Assembly (NCBI GenBank): GCA_947631505.1
Contig: CANRLR010000005.1
Coordinates: forward strand, 62,001-126,000
Direction of reading: 5' to 3'
Length of the DNA stretch: 64,000 bases
Origin: an uncultured Lachnospiraceae bacterium
GTDB taxonomy: Bacteria; Bacillota; Clostridia; Lachnospirales; Lachnospiraceae
In this document: in pieces, positions 33,802 to 41,550 of the stretch
Position numbering within the stretch: position 1 is the stretch's first letter
How the letters are laid out: each line of letters starts with the position of its first letter
The notes under the pieces: model-generated
What the model saw: only the letters and a program-made list of their open reading frames with translations
Told to the model about the DNA's origin: nothing
Database searches by the model: none
Translations under genes and position numbers: made by a program

Positions 33802-33927
33802 ATGACAATAAATGCTCTAAGGGAAAAAATACTGGAATGTATAAATCGAATTAACAGTCGAAAGCATTTGCAGCTAATTTATGGACTGGTAAAAACATTC
33901 AGTGAAACGGAAAAAACAGAGGATTAA
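33802..33927 (+). CDS. 41-aa helical protein, probable LytTR target
   Basis: MTINALREKILECINRINSR continues as a helix to HLQLIYGLVKTFSETEKTED. Ribosome site AAAAGGGGG upstream. Small proteins with this NRINSRKHLQLIYGLVKTF pattern are frequent in mobile elements of Clostridia; function unknown. Its end forms the terminator stem that follows. Confidence 0.65.
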   Translation: MTINALREKILECINRINSRKHLQLIYGLVKTFSETEKTED

Positions 33928-33941
33928 TCCTCTGTTTTTTT
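33917..33941 (+). terminator. Terminator overlapping the 41-aa gene end
   Basis: CAGAGGATTAATCCTCTG, a perfect 9-bp stem with no spare loop or a 4-nt loop, followed by seven Ts. Confidence 0.8.
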
Positions 33942-33953
33942 ATTACCGACATT

Positions 33954-34205
33954 TTATACCATCCATACGTCTGTAATAATTTCTTCATCATCTTCATTTT
34001 TTTCTGTAGTAAACAGGAATTGAGTTGAATTTCTTGAATTAATATATGCTATTTTGTCATATCCATTGTTGTGAGATTTCCCAACATAAACTTCTGTTTC
34101 ACCATCTTCTTCTAAATCCTCAAATGCATAAATAATTTCATCCTCGTCAAATTCTTATCCGATAAGTTCTTTTAAATTTTTTAAAACATCATTTACTGTA
34201 ATCAT
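33954..34205 (-). pseudogene. Small acidic protein gene with in-frame ochre stop
   Basis: ATG 34205 with AAAGGTGG upstream opens MITVNDVLKNLKELIG, then a TAA (34155-34157); the frame continues EFDEDEIIYAFEDLEEDGET with a sensible 66-residue remainder to a second TAA at 33954. No start codon follows the first stop, so the gene looks inactivated by a point mutation. It has its own regulated promoter at 34276-34304. Confidence 0.6.
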
Positions 34206-34275
34206 AATTTCCACCTTTGCAGCTCCTACTGCCCTTTCGTTTTTTTATTTGGAGTATTGCCCTTTGCTTGATTAT

Positions 34276-34304
34276 ATATTATCACTATTTTTAGTGATTG
34301 TCAA
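34276..34304 (-). promoter_or_regulatory. Operator-promoter A (leftward)
   Basis: Minus strand TTGACA (34299-34304), 17-nt spacer, TAATAT (34276-34281). The spacer is filled by the palindrome TCACTATTTTTAGTGA (34282-34297). Mirror of operator-promoter B. Confidence 0.75.
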
Positions 34305-34322
34305 CACTTATTTTTAAAAAAT

Positions 34323-34550
34323 CTAAAAATATTTTATTTTTTCCTCGTCTGTCGGTATTACCGATATGACGTCGGACGGTTCCAGCCGCAGGACAAGACA
34401 TATTTTATTTAGTGTGTCCGTATTTATATTGCCGCCCTTTTTAATATTTGTAATGGTAGCCTGCGATAATAGACCAGTCGATTTAATACGTTTGCTGTCA
34501 TATCCTCGTTTTTTTAACTCTGCTAAAATATCTATATTATATTTTATCAT
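34323..34550 (-). CDS. Xre-family repressor
   Basis: A 75-aa Cro/CI-type HTH protein: MIKYNIDILAELKKRGYDSK, then GLLSQATITNIKKGGNINTDTLNKICLVLRLEPSDVI. ATG 34550 with AGGAGG upstream; the open frame before it is intergenic. It sits between two promoters that carry the same TCACTAnnnnTAGTGA operator and is the obvious candidate to bind both. Confidence 0.85.
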   Translation of the reverse strand: MIKYNIDILAELKKRGYDSKRIKSTGLLSQATITNIKKGGNINTDTLNKICLVLRLEPSDVISVIPTDEEKIKYF

Positions 34551-34644
34551 CTCGTTTTTACCTCCTGCATTTGATACATTTACTATATTATATAGATGCA
34601 AAAAAGTCAACAAAAATATTTTCAAAAAAATATTAAAATAGTTA

Positions 34645-34673
34645 TTGACAATCACTATTATTAGTGATATTAT
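34645..34673 (+). promoter_or_regulatory. Operator-promoter B (rightward)
   Basis: TTGACA (34645-34650), 17-nt spacer, TATTAT (34668-34673). The spacer contains TCACTATTATTAGTGA (34652-34667). It drives the 34720-35920 genes. Confidence 0.75.
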
Positions 34674-34719
34674 AATTACAGAAACAAACAACACCCCAAA
34701 CACGAAGGCGGTAATAATT

Positions 34720-34914
34720 ATGGAAATCAAAAGTAACGAAAATATTTTAAGTGGAGAACTGATAGACATGGTTCAACTTAATAAAATTGCAAGGAAAAAT
34801 GAAAAAAGTTTAAATTACCTTATGAATGTTATGGACGACGAAACGACAAATGTTTATATGTGGTTCAAAAACATTGACACGGATAAAAATTATTTTATAG
34901 ACATAACAAAATAA
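34720..34914 (+). CDS. Small protein downstream of operator B
   Basis: A 64-aa acidic protein, MEIKSNENILSGELIDMVQL. ATG 34720 with AAGGCGG upstream. No family recognised. Confidence 0.55.
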   Translation: MEIKSNENILSGELIDMVQLNKIARKNEKSLNYLMNVMDDETTNVYMWFKNIDTDKNYFIDITK

Positions 34915-34922
34915 GCCGAAAC

Positions 34923-34975
34923 GCTCTACGGAGCATCCGCAGGAACTGCCCCACCTGCGCCGATGATGGCAGAGC
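34923..34975 (+). ncRNA. Structured leader A
   Basis: Outer stem GCTCT / AGAGC enclosing a hairpin CGCAGG / CCTGCG (34938-34959) and the unpaired motif CCGATGATGG. It lies just before the shared ribosome-site block GAAAGAAAGGTTAA of the next gene, like leader B. Confidence 0.4.
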
Positions 34976-35009
34976 AACAAATTGAAAGAAAGGTTAAAAG
35001 GTGAAAAAT

Positions 35010-35582
35010 ATGAATATGAAAATTAAATTAAAAGATGGAAAAGCAAATGTTTACACGCCTTACAATCCAGATTTTGTTAAGAAAATTAAAGGTATTGGCA
35101 ATGCGAAATGGAACAGTTCCGAAAAGTGTTGGGTTGTTCCAGAAACAGCCATAGAAGCCGTTAGGGAGATCATGGATGAAGTTTATGGATATTCGGACAT
35201 TAAAGAAAACGAAACTGTAACACTAAAAGTTAAATTTAGGGAAGAAGTTAGCGAATACCGCTCCGATGTTGTATTATTCGGAAAAGTTCTCGCTCATGCC
35301 TATGGAAGAGACAGTGGTGCTAGAATCGGGGATGATGTTGCTTATGTTTCGGGCGGTGCAACAAGTGGCGGCAGCGTAAAAAATTGGTACAGTATTGTAA
35401 AAGAGGGCAGTGTAGTTATTTTATCAAACGTGAACAAATTGGTTTATGAAAAATCCGAAACAGAATATAATATTACAGTCGAACTCCTTAAAACAAAGGT
35501 AAATAAGCAAGGGCTTTTAGAAGAAAAAGAAAGATTATTAAAAAGGATTGCAGAAATCGAAAATATTCTACAAGGGGATTAA
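35010..35582 (+). CDS. HARP-domain-like protein
   Basis: A 190-aa protein. Residues 1-55 (VYTPYNPDFVKKIKGIGNAKWNSSEKCWVVP) match the HARP/SMARCAL1 N-terminal pattern found in mobile-element proteins; the middle (GKVLAHAYGRDSGARIGDDVAYVSGGATSGG) is beta-rich and unassigned; the end is a coiled coil. HARP domains bind DNA forks in eukaryotes; the bacterial role is unknown. ATG 35010 fits AAGGTG better than GTG 35001. Confidence 0.6.
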   Translation: MNMKIKLKDGKANVYTPYNPDFVKKIKGIGNAKWNSSEKCWVVPETAIEAVREIMDEVYGYSDIKENETVTLKVKFREEVSEYRSDVVLFGKVLAHAYGRDSGARIGDDVAYVSGGATSGGSVKNWYSIVKEGSVVILSNVNKLVYEKSETEYNITVELLKTKVNKQGLLEEKERLLKRIAEIENILQGD

Positions 35583-35605
35583 TAGTGCTTAGAACTTTAA
35601 CGGGC

Positions 35606-35651
35606 GTCTTGGACAGGGTGGCAACCTTCCAACTGATGAGAAAAGCTAGAC
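35606..35651 (+). ncRNA. Structured leader B
   Basis: Outer stem GTCT / AGAC, inner hairpin TTGGA-c-AGG / CCT-TCCAA (35609-35632), then CTGATGAG. Followed by GAAAGAAAGGTTAATAGGTG and the next start, nearly the same block as after leader A. Confidence 0.4.
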
Positions 35652-35680
35652 AATGAAAGAAAGGTTAATAGGTGAAAAGT

Positions 35681-35920
35681 ATGACAAAAGCAGAGTTTAG
35701 AGAATCAAAGGAATACAGGGAAATGATTGAAAAAATTAAAAATTATCCCACTGGTTTCAAGTTTAAATTACATTATGCATCAATTCCAAAGAAAAAAGGT
35801 AATGCTTTAAAGGTTATTACAAAAGATTGTATTGATGCCGGAATTTTGGAAAGTGTAAGTATTGGTATAGATATTTGCGGAAATTTTGTCGAAGAAGAAT
35901 ATCAAAGAATTGAAAAATAA
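35681..35920 (+). CDS. Small phage protein, unknown
   Basis: A 79-aa protein, MTKAEFRESKEYREMIEKIK. ATG 35681 chosen by analogy with the preceding gene, which has the same ribosome block. Function unknown. Confidence 0.55.
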   Translation: MTKAEFRESKEYREMIEKIKNYPTGFKFKLHYASIPKKKGNALKVITKDCIDAGILESVSIGIDICGNFVEEEYQRIEK

Positions 35921-35925
35921 TAACA

Positions 35926-35972
35926 GCCACCGCAGAGGATGCAAGCCGGTTCATTACCGGTGGCGGTTTTCA
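35926..35972 (+). terminator. Possible attenuator/terminator before the recombinase
   Basis: GCCACCG / CGGTGGC followed by GGTTTTC, with an alternative inner stem CCGGT / ACCGG that cannot form at the same time. Weak T run. Confidence 0.35.
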
Positions 35973-36056
35973 CTGAAAGGTAAATATTTTGACATTATAT
36001 AATTTCCATGATAAAATTTACCCTATTAACTAAGTCTTATGAGAGGAGCTGTTACT

Positions 36057-37508
36057 ATGCAATTTGGAGCAGCCTACATTCGAGTATCCACAGAAAATCA
36101 AGATGAGTACAGCCCAGAGGCACAAAAGCGTTTAATTTTGGACTATGCCAAAAAACATGATATTGTTATTAATAAAGAACATATTTTTGAAGATATTGGG
36201 ATATCCGGTACAAAAGCAGAAAAAAGAGCAGCTTTTCAAAAAATGATTGCGTTGGCAAAGAGTAAAGAACACCCTTTCGACCTTATTCTTGTATGGAAGT
36301 TCAGCCGATTTGCAAGAAATCAAGAGGAAAGTATTCTCTATAAATCCCTTTTAAATCGAAGCAATGTATCTGTAGTAAGTGTATCCGAGCCGATTATAGA
36401 CGGTCCCTTTGGCTCGCTAATTGAACGAATCCTTGAATGGATGGATGAATACTACTCTATCCGCTTATCCGGAGAAGTGAAACGAGGAATGATGCAAAAA
36501 GCATTAAACGGTGGCTATAATGGCAAAATTCCCTTTGGCTATGTTATGGGATCACAAAAAATTCCTATTCCTGAACCGACACAAGCAGAGATTGTAAAAC
36601 AAATTTTTGATTTATATGTAAACCAAAAAGAAAGTATATCCAATATTGCACTTATATTAAATAATACCGGATATCGAACTGCTTCCGGTAACCAATTTGA
36701 ACGTCGTATTATTCATTATATATTGGAAAATCCGTTTTATATTGGTAAAATACGTTGGAACTATGCCCCACGTGCAAGGGGAAAACAAAAGGATGGAGAA
36801 GTAGTAATTAGAGAAGGAAAACATGAACCAATCATTTCACTTTCTTCATTTGACCAAGCACAAAAACGCATAAAGCACTCTTATGAAACATTCCATGGTT
36901 CGGTTCGACGTGTTCCTAGTGCTACAGCTAAGCACTGGTTAAGTGGAATATTAAAATGCGTACACTGTGGTGCTTCACTGGCATTTTGCAATGGTAGCAA
37001 TAATAAATATTTCCAATGCTGGCGGTTTAATAAAGGAACTTGCGGAAAAAGCAGCTATATTAATGCAAAAAAAGCAGAACTATATGTTTTGGATGGTTTA
37101 AAGCAACTTTTACTTTCCGATTCCATTATGTACAAAAAAATTCCTGCAAAAAATTATACAGCAGATGAATCTTTGCTCACGGAGCGTTTAAAAGATATAG
37201 AAAAAAAGGAAGAGCGTATAAAATTAGCATATATGGACGGCATTGATAGTCTAGAAGAATATAAAGAAAACAAAACACTATTAGAAAAACAAAAAGCCAA
37301 ACTAAAGAAACAGCTTTCTCCTCCTAAACCAGTCCCAACAAAGAATAGCGATTCTGCAATTTTAGATAATATTAGAAATGTTATTAAGATATTAGAAAGC
37401 AATTCTGATACAACAAAAAAAGCAGAAGCTATCCGTTCTATTTGTAGTCAAATAACGTTTGATAAAACTAACGACCTAATGATATTTGATTTATTTATTA
37501 TAGAATAG
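36057..37508 (+). CDS. Large serine recombinase (prophage integrase)
   Basis: A 483-aa site-specific recombinase. Resolvase-type catalytic domain with nucleophile Ser in AAYIRVSTENQDEYSPEAQKR and Arg in KFSRFARNQEES; recombinase domain GKIPFGYVMG...AEIVKQIFDLYVN; zinc ribbon LKCVHCGASLAFC...CWRFNKGTCGKSSYI; C-terminal coiled coil. ATG 36057 (GAGGAGC upstream). It ends 30-50 nt from the junction with host DNA, as expected for the enzyme that inserted this prophage. Confidence 0.93.
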   Translation: MQFGAAYIRVSTENQDEYSPEAQKRLILDYAKKHDIVINKEHIFEDIGISGTKAEKRAAFQKMIALAKSKEHPFDLILVWKFSRFARNQEESILYKSLLNRSNVSVVSVSEPIIDGPFGSLIERILEWMDEYYSIRLSGEVKRGMMQKALNGGYNGKIPFGYVMGSQKIPIPEPTQAEIVKQIFDLYVNQKESISNIALILNNTGYRTASGNQFERRIIHYILENPFYIGKIRWNYAPRARGKQKDGEVVIREGKHEPIISLSSFDQAQKRIKHSYETFHGSVRRVPSATAKHWLSGILKCVHCGASLAFCNGSNNKYFQCWRFNKGTCGKSSYINAKKAELYVLDGLKQLLLSDSIMYKKIPAKNYTADESLLTERLKDIEKKEERIKLAYMDGIDSLEEYKENKTLLEKQKAKLKKQLSPPKPVPTKNSDSAILDNIRNVIKILESNSDTTKKAEAIRSICSQITFDKTNDLMIFDLFIIE

Positions 37509-37560
37509 CGAAAAATTGTTGTTTATAAGCAATTATACCCTACAGATTACAGTTGAGCCA
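37509..37560. other. Prophage right attachment site region (attR/attL)
   Basis: The switch from phage to host coding sequence lies here: an in-frame stop at 37526, then TTG AGC CAG TGG GGT, which continues a host reading frame with no start or ribosome site of its own. The exact core cannot be fixed without the other end, outside the window. Confidence 0.6.
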
Positions 37561-37939
37561 GTGGGGTTCAAAGGCTTTAGGAGACCAAGGTTATACTGCC
37601 ATTGAAATTCTCCGGAACTATTACGGAGATTCCATCTATATCAACGAGGCCGACGAAATCTCAGGTATCCCATCCTCCTACCCCGGTACTGCATTAAGAA
37701 ACGGATCTTCCGGTGATAAGGTGAGGCAGATGCAGCGTCAGCTGAATGTTATTTCCAATGCCTACCCCCTCATACCAAAAATTGCAGAGGATGGAATCTT
37801 CGGTCCGGCAACAGAAAATGCCGTCCGGGTATTCCAAAAAGTCTTTGGGCTTACTCAGGACGGCATTGTCGGTTTTAAAACTTGGTATAAAATATCAGAA
37901 ATTTATGTTGGCGTCAGCCGAATTGCGGAACTGGTCTAA
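37553..37939 (+). pseudogene. 3' part of a host SpoIID-like / peptidoglycan-binding protein, split by the prophage
   Basis: The frame begins in mid-domain: SQWGSKALGDQGYTAIEILRNYYG is the C-terminal motif of SpoIID/LytB-type domains (usually preceded by GHGVGM), then a peptidoglycan-binding domain 1 (SSGDKVRQMQRQLN, then FGPATENAVRVFQKVFGLTQDGIVGFKTW). The N-terminal half is presumably on the other side of the prophage. The end (RIAELV, stop 37939) overlaps rfbC by 45 nt tail to tail and may also be shortened. Confidence 0.8.
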
Positions 37940-38524
37940 TGTTCCCCAATTTTGATCCCGTTCATTGATATTCAGTGGTGTACCATCTATCATAGAATAA
38001 CCTTTTATAGAGCCACTTCCCGGATATTCTCCCTGAATCTGCGGCCACTGGATACCAATCTCCGGGTCATTCCAATCAATTCCGCCATCATCTCCCGGAT
38101 GATAAAAATCGGAACATTTATAGCAAAATTCTGCCCACTCGCTCAGGACAAAATAACCATGGGCAAACCCTTTTGGTACATAAAATTGTTTATGATTCTC
38201 AGCAGAAAGCTCAACTCCATACCATTGTCCAAAGGTTTTTGAACCGGCTCTTATATCCACCGCAACATCAAAAACGGTTCCATTAATGACACGAACCAGC
38301 TTTCCCTGTGGATATTTCTTTTGAAAATGAAGTCCGCGCAGCACTCCTTTGGAAGAACTGGACTGGTTATCCTGAACAAAAACCATATCGAGACCTTGCT
38401 CCTCCATATCCTTTTGATTATAAGTTTCAATAAAATAACCTCTCTCATCTCCATGAACAGCAGGTTCAATCACACATAAACCTTCTATTCCCCCCACATT
38501 TTTCTCTACTCTGATCTGTCCCAT
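37895..38524 (-). CDS. rfbC: dTDP-4-dehydrorhamnose 3,5-epimerase
   Basis: A 209-aa cupin-fold epimerase, third enzyme of dTDP-L-rhamnose synthesis. GLCVIEPAVHGDERGYFIETYNQ, VFVQDNQSSSSKGVLRGLHFQ and YVPKGFAHGYFVLSE carry the family motifs, including catalytic His in RGLHFQ. The last 14 residues (DQFRNSADANINF) are read from the antisense of the host cell-wall gene, which looks like a fused new end. ATG 38524 with GGAGG 5 nt upstream; a TTG at 38536 is less likely. Confidence 0.92.
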   Translation of the reverse strand: MGQIRVEKNVGGIEGLCVIEPAVHGDERGYFIETYNQKDMEEQGLDMVFVQDNQSSSSKGVLRGLHFQKKYPQGKLVRVINGTVFDVAVDIRAGSKTFGQWYGVELSAENHKQFYVPKGFAHGYFVLSEWAEFCYKCSDFYHPGDDGGIDWNDPEIGIQWPQIQGEYPGSGSIKGYSMIDGTPLNINERDQNWGTLDQFRNSADANINF

Positions 38525-38537
38525 TTTTTCCTCCAAT

Positions 38538-39479
38538 TTAATTCATAATCAATTCCAGATACCTCTTTAAAGCATCCTGCCATGCCGGCAATGGATAAAA
38601 TCCATTTTCTATTAATTTACTTTTATCCAAACGGGAATTAAAAGGTCGTTTTGCCTTAGATATTCCATATTCCTCTGTTGTCACCGGACGGACCGTAAGA
38701 TGGTCTGTATCATAAGCTTCCTGCCCCATCGCTGCTGCCTGCCGGAAGATTTCCACTGCAAAATCGTACCAGCTGATATACCCGCCTTCATTCGTGACAT
38801 GATAATAACCATATTTCTCCGTTTCTGCCATATCAAGTAACAGTCTTGCTAAATCATACGTATAAGTAGGCGTTCCGATCTGGTCACTTACTACTGTGAG
38901 TTCATCATGGTTCTCTCCGATTTTCAACATCGTTTTGATAAAATTATTTCCGTTTTCACCAAAGACCCATGCAATACGGACAATAAAAAATTTTTCCAGT
39001 AATCCTGACACCGCCTGCTCGCCCAAAAGCTTACTTTTTCCATATACATTCAGTGGAGCATAAGCTTTGCAGTCCGGCTGCCACGGAGCATCTCCTTGTC
39101 CGTCAAAAACATAATCGGTAGAAAGATATATCATTTTAGAACCGGTCCTTTTACAGGCACGTGCTATGTTCTCTGTGCCAGCTACATTCACAGAATAAAC
39201 GCTTTCTCTGTTCTCTTCCTCCTCTGCTGCGTCTACAGCCGTCCATGCCGCACAATGAATCACTACATCCGGCTGTACGTCACTCACAATCTGTTCTACA
39301 GAAGCAGCATCTGTTATATCAAGGGAAACGTAGGGCATTTGGGCCACAGGGGATTCTTTCATCACACCATTGTATTCCGGTGCAAGATCTGAGCCGATTC
39401 CCTCATATCCACGCTTTGCCAGTTCATTCATCACGTCATGGCCGAGCTGGCCGCCAACACCTGTTACAAATACTCTCAT
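38538..39479 (-). CDS. rfbD: dTDP-4-dehydrorhamnose reductase
   Basis: A 313-aa short-chain reductase, last step of dTDP-L-rhamnose synthesis. NAD(P)-binding GVGGQLGHDV, catalytic YLSTDYVFDG...Y-x-x-x-K in NVYGKSKLLGEQ, and PFNSRLDKSKL near the C-terminus. ATG 39479 follows a GGAG. Between rfbB and rfbC, with gaps of about 14 nt. Confidence 0.94.
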   Translation of the reverse strand: MRVFVTGVGGQLGHDVMNELAKRGYEGIGSDLAPEYNGVMKESPVAQMPYVSLDITDAASVEQIVSDVQPDVVIHCAAWTAVDAAEEEENRESVYSVNVAGTENIARACKRTGSKMIYLSTDYVFDGQGDAPWQPDCKAYAPLNVYGKSKLLGEQAVSGLLEKFFIVRIAWVFGENGNNFIKTMLKIGENHDELTVVSDQIGTPTYTYDLARLLLDMAETEKYGYYHVTNEGGYISWYDFAVEIFRQAAAMGQEAYDTDHLTVRPVTTEEYGISKAKRPFNSRLDKSKLIENGFYPLPAWQDALKRYLELIMN

Positions 39480-39493
39480 CGTGCTATTCACTC

Positions 39494-40519
39494 CTATCGG
39501 TTGCCGTACATTTTTTCATAATAATTCTGGTACTCTCCTGAAATAATAGTTTCCCACCATTCCTTATTATCCAGATACCACTGAATTGTTTTCTGAATCC
39601 CATCTTCAAATTTGGTCTCTGGCAGCCATCCCAGTTCCTCATGAATCTTTGTCGGATCAATCGCATAACGCATATCGTGCCCTTTTCGGTCCGTTACATA
39701 CGTAATAAGACTCTCCGGTTTGTCCAATGCCTTACAGATAATTTTAACAATATCAATATTCTTCATTTCATTATGTCCGCCAACATTATAGACCTCTCCC
39801 ACTCTTCCTTTATGGATAATGAGGTCAATCGCCTTGCAATGGTCCTCAACATAGAGCCAATCGCGGACATTTTCACCCTTTCCGTATACCGGTAATGGCT
39901 TATCATTTAATGCATTGGCAATCATGAGCGGAATCAGTTTCTCTGGAAAATGATAAGGTCCATAGTTATTCGAACAGCGGCTGATGGATACAGGAAGTCC
40001 ATAGGTCCTGTGATATGCCAGCACAAGCAGATCTGCTGCTGCCTTACTGGAGGAATATGGACTGGAAGTATGAATCGGTGTATCCTCTGTAAAGAATAAA
40101 TCCGGACGGTCTAATGGCAGATCCCCGTATACCTCATCGGTCGAAACCTGATGATATCGCTCGATTCCATATTTTCGGCAGGCATCCATAAGAATAGCCG
40201 TTCCCATAATATTAGTATCCAAAAATACCTGTGGATTCTCAATGGAACGGTCAACATGGCTTTCCGCAGCAAAATTTACCACAACATCCGGTTTTTCCTC
40301 TTCAAATAATTTGTATACCGCTTCCCGGTCTGTAATGCTTTCCTTTACAAAACGGAAATTCGGATTGTCCATAACCGGTTCCAGCGTAGACAGATTTCCC
40401 GCATAAGTGAGACAATCTAAACATACAATACGATAATCCTCATATTTATTTAACATATGAAATACAAAGTTACTTCCGATAAATCCGGCTCCGCCGGTTA
40501 CAATAATTGTTTTCTTCAT
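39494..40519 (-). CDS. rfbB: dTDP-glucose 4,6-dehydratase
   Basis: A 341-aa SDR enzyme, second step of dTDP-L-rhamnose synthesis. GGAGFIGSNFVFHML (NAD binding), STDEVYGDL with catalytic Thr-Asp-Glu, and YSSSKAAADLLV (Tyr-x-x-x-Lys). Full length for the family. Confidence 0.96.
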   Translation of the reverse strand: MKKTIIVTGGAGFIGSNFVFHMLNKYEDYRIVCLDCLTYAGNLSTLEPVMDNPNFRFVKESITDREAVYKLFEEEKPDVVVNFAAESHVDRSIENPQVFLDTNIMGTAILMDACRKYGIERYHQVSTDEVYGDLPLDRPDLFFTEDTPIHTSSPYSSSKAAADLLVLAYHRTYGLPVSISRCSNNYGPYHFPEKLIPLMIANALNDKPLPVYGKGENVRDWLYVEDHCKAIDLIIHKGRVGEVYNVGGHNEMKNIDIVKIICKALDKPESLITYVTDRKGHDMRYAIDPTKIHEELGWLPETKFEDGIQKTIQWYLDNKEWWETIISGEYQNYYEKMYGNR

Positions 40520-40536
40520 GATGTTTCCTCCTTCAA

Positions 40537-41433
40537 CTAATATAGTGCTTCCACATATTTTCCATTCAATACATCCATCAAATACTGCCCGTACTGGTTT
40601 TTCTTCACTTCCTCATACACCTTTAATACATCCTCTTTGGAAATCCATCCATTTAAGTACGCAATTTCTTCAAGACAAGCAATTTTACGATGCTGATGGG
40701 TTTCTACCGTTTTGACAAAATTGGTAGCATCTACAAGACTTTCATGCGTTCCCGTATCTAACCAGGTGAATCCCTGTCCCAGTAATTCCACATTCAAATG
40801 ATCATTTTCCAAATAAATCCGGTTCAAGTCTGTAATCTCTAACTCACCGCGCGGAGATGGTTTCAGATTTTGGGCATATTCTACCACCTTATTATCATAG
40901 AAGTAAAGTCCGGTAACACAATAATTGCTTTTTGGGTTCTCCGGTTTCTCTTCAATGGAAATAGCCTTTCCCTTATTGTCAAACTCTACAATACCAAAAC
41001 GCTCCGGATCGTCTACATAATATCCAAATACCGTAGCACCCTTCCCATTTTCTGCATTTTGCACTGCGGCTTTCAGACGCTTTTTCAAGCCATGTCCGGC
41101 AAATATATTATCCCCCAGTACCATAGCTACCGAATCATCCCCAATAAACTCTTTTCCAATAATAAATGCCTGCGCCAGACCATCGGGACTTGGCTGGACC
41201 GCATAACTTAAATGAACCCCGAACGGATGTCCGTCTCCCAATAACTCCTCAAAGCGCGGTGTATCCATTGGTGTAGAAATAATCAGAATATCACGGATTC
41301 CCGCATTCATCAATACAGACATCGGATAATAAATCATTGGCTTATCATAAATCGGTAAAAGCTGTTTACTTGTTACTTTTGTCAGCGGATACAATCTTGT
41401 ACCAGAGCCGCCTGCTAAAATTATTCCTTTCAT
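40537..41433 (-). CDS. rfbA: Glucose-1-phosphate thymidylyltransferase
   Basis: A 298-aa nucleotidyltransferase, first step of the pathway. [37 protein letters not shown] is diagnostic; VMVLGDN-like [12 protein letters not shown] and [10 protein letters not shown] follow. ATG 41433 with GGAGG 5 nt upstream. First gene of the operon, behind a MerR-type promoter. Confidence 0.96.
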   Translation of the reverse strand: MKGIILAGGSGTRLYPLTKVTSKQLLPIYDKPMIYYPMSVLMNAGIRDILIISTPMDTPRFEELLGDGHPFGVHLSYAVQPSPDGLAQAFIIGKEFIGDDSVAMVLGDNIFAGHGLKKRLKAAVQNAENGKGATVFGYYVDDPERFGIVEFDNKGKAISIEEKPENPKSNYCVTGLYFYDNKVVEYAQNLKPSPRGELEITDLNRIYLENDHLNVELLGQGFTWLDTGTHESLVDATNFVKTVETHQHRKIACLEEIAYLNGWISKEDVLKVYEEVKKNQYGQYLMDVLNGKYVEALY

Positions 41434-41474
41434 TTGAACCTCCATTCTCCATTCTCTTTTCCGGTTATAATGCT

Positions 41475-41505
41475 ATTATAAAAGGTGACGCAACGTCACC
41501 TTCAA
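41475..41505 (-). promoter_or_regulatory. MerR-type promoter of the rhamnose operon
   Basis: On the minus strand -35 TTGAAG (41500-41505), a 19-bp spacer, -10 TATAAT (41475-41480). The spacer carries a palindrome with 9-bp arms AAGGTGACG / CGTCACCTT around CAA (41482-41502). A 19-bp spacer holding an inverted repeat is the mark of promoters twisted open by MerR-family activators. Confidence 0.85.
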
Positions 41506-41550
41506 GTATTTTTTTGAAATTATTTTTATACAAACGGAACGCTTAAAAAA

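Noticed and set aside
34551-34769. N-terminal hydrophobic extension of the Xre repressor frame
   Set aside because: It spans operator-promoter B and has no ribosome site; ATG 34550 has AGGAGG.
35606-35651. Hammerhead ribozyme suggested by CTGATGAG in leader B
   Set aside because: No stem II followed by GAAA, and no stem III pairing around the possible GTC cleavage site.
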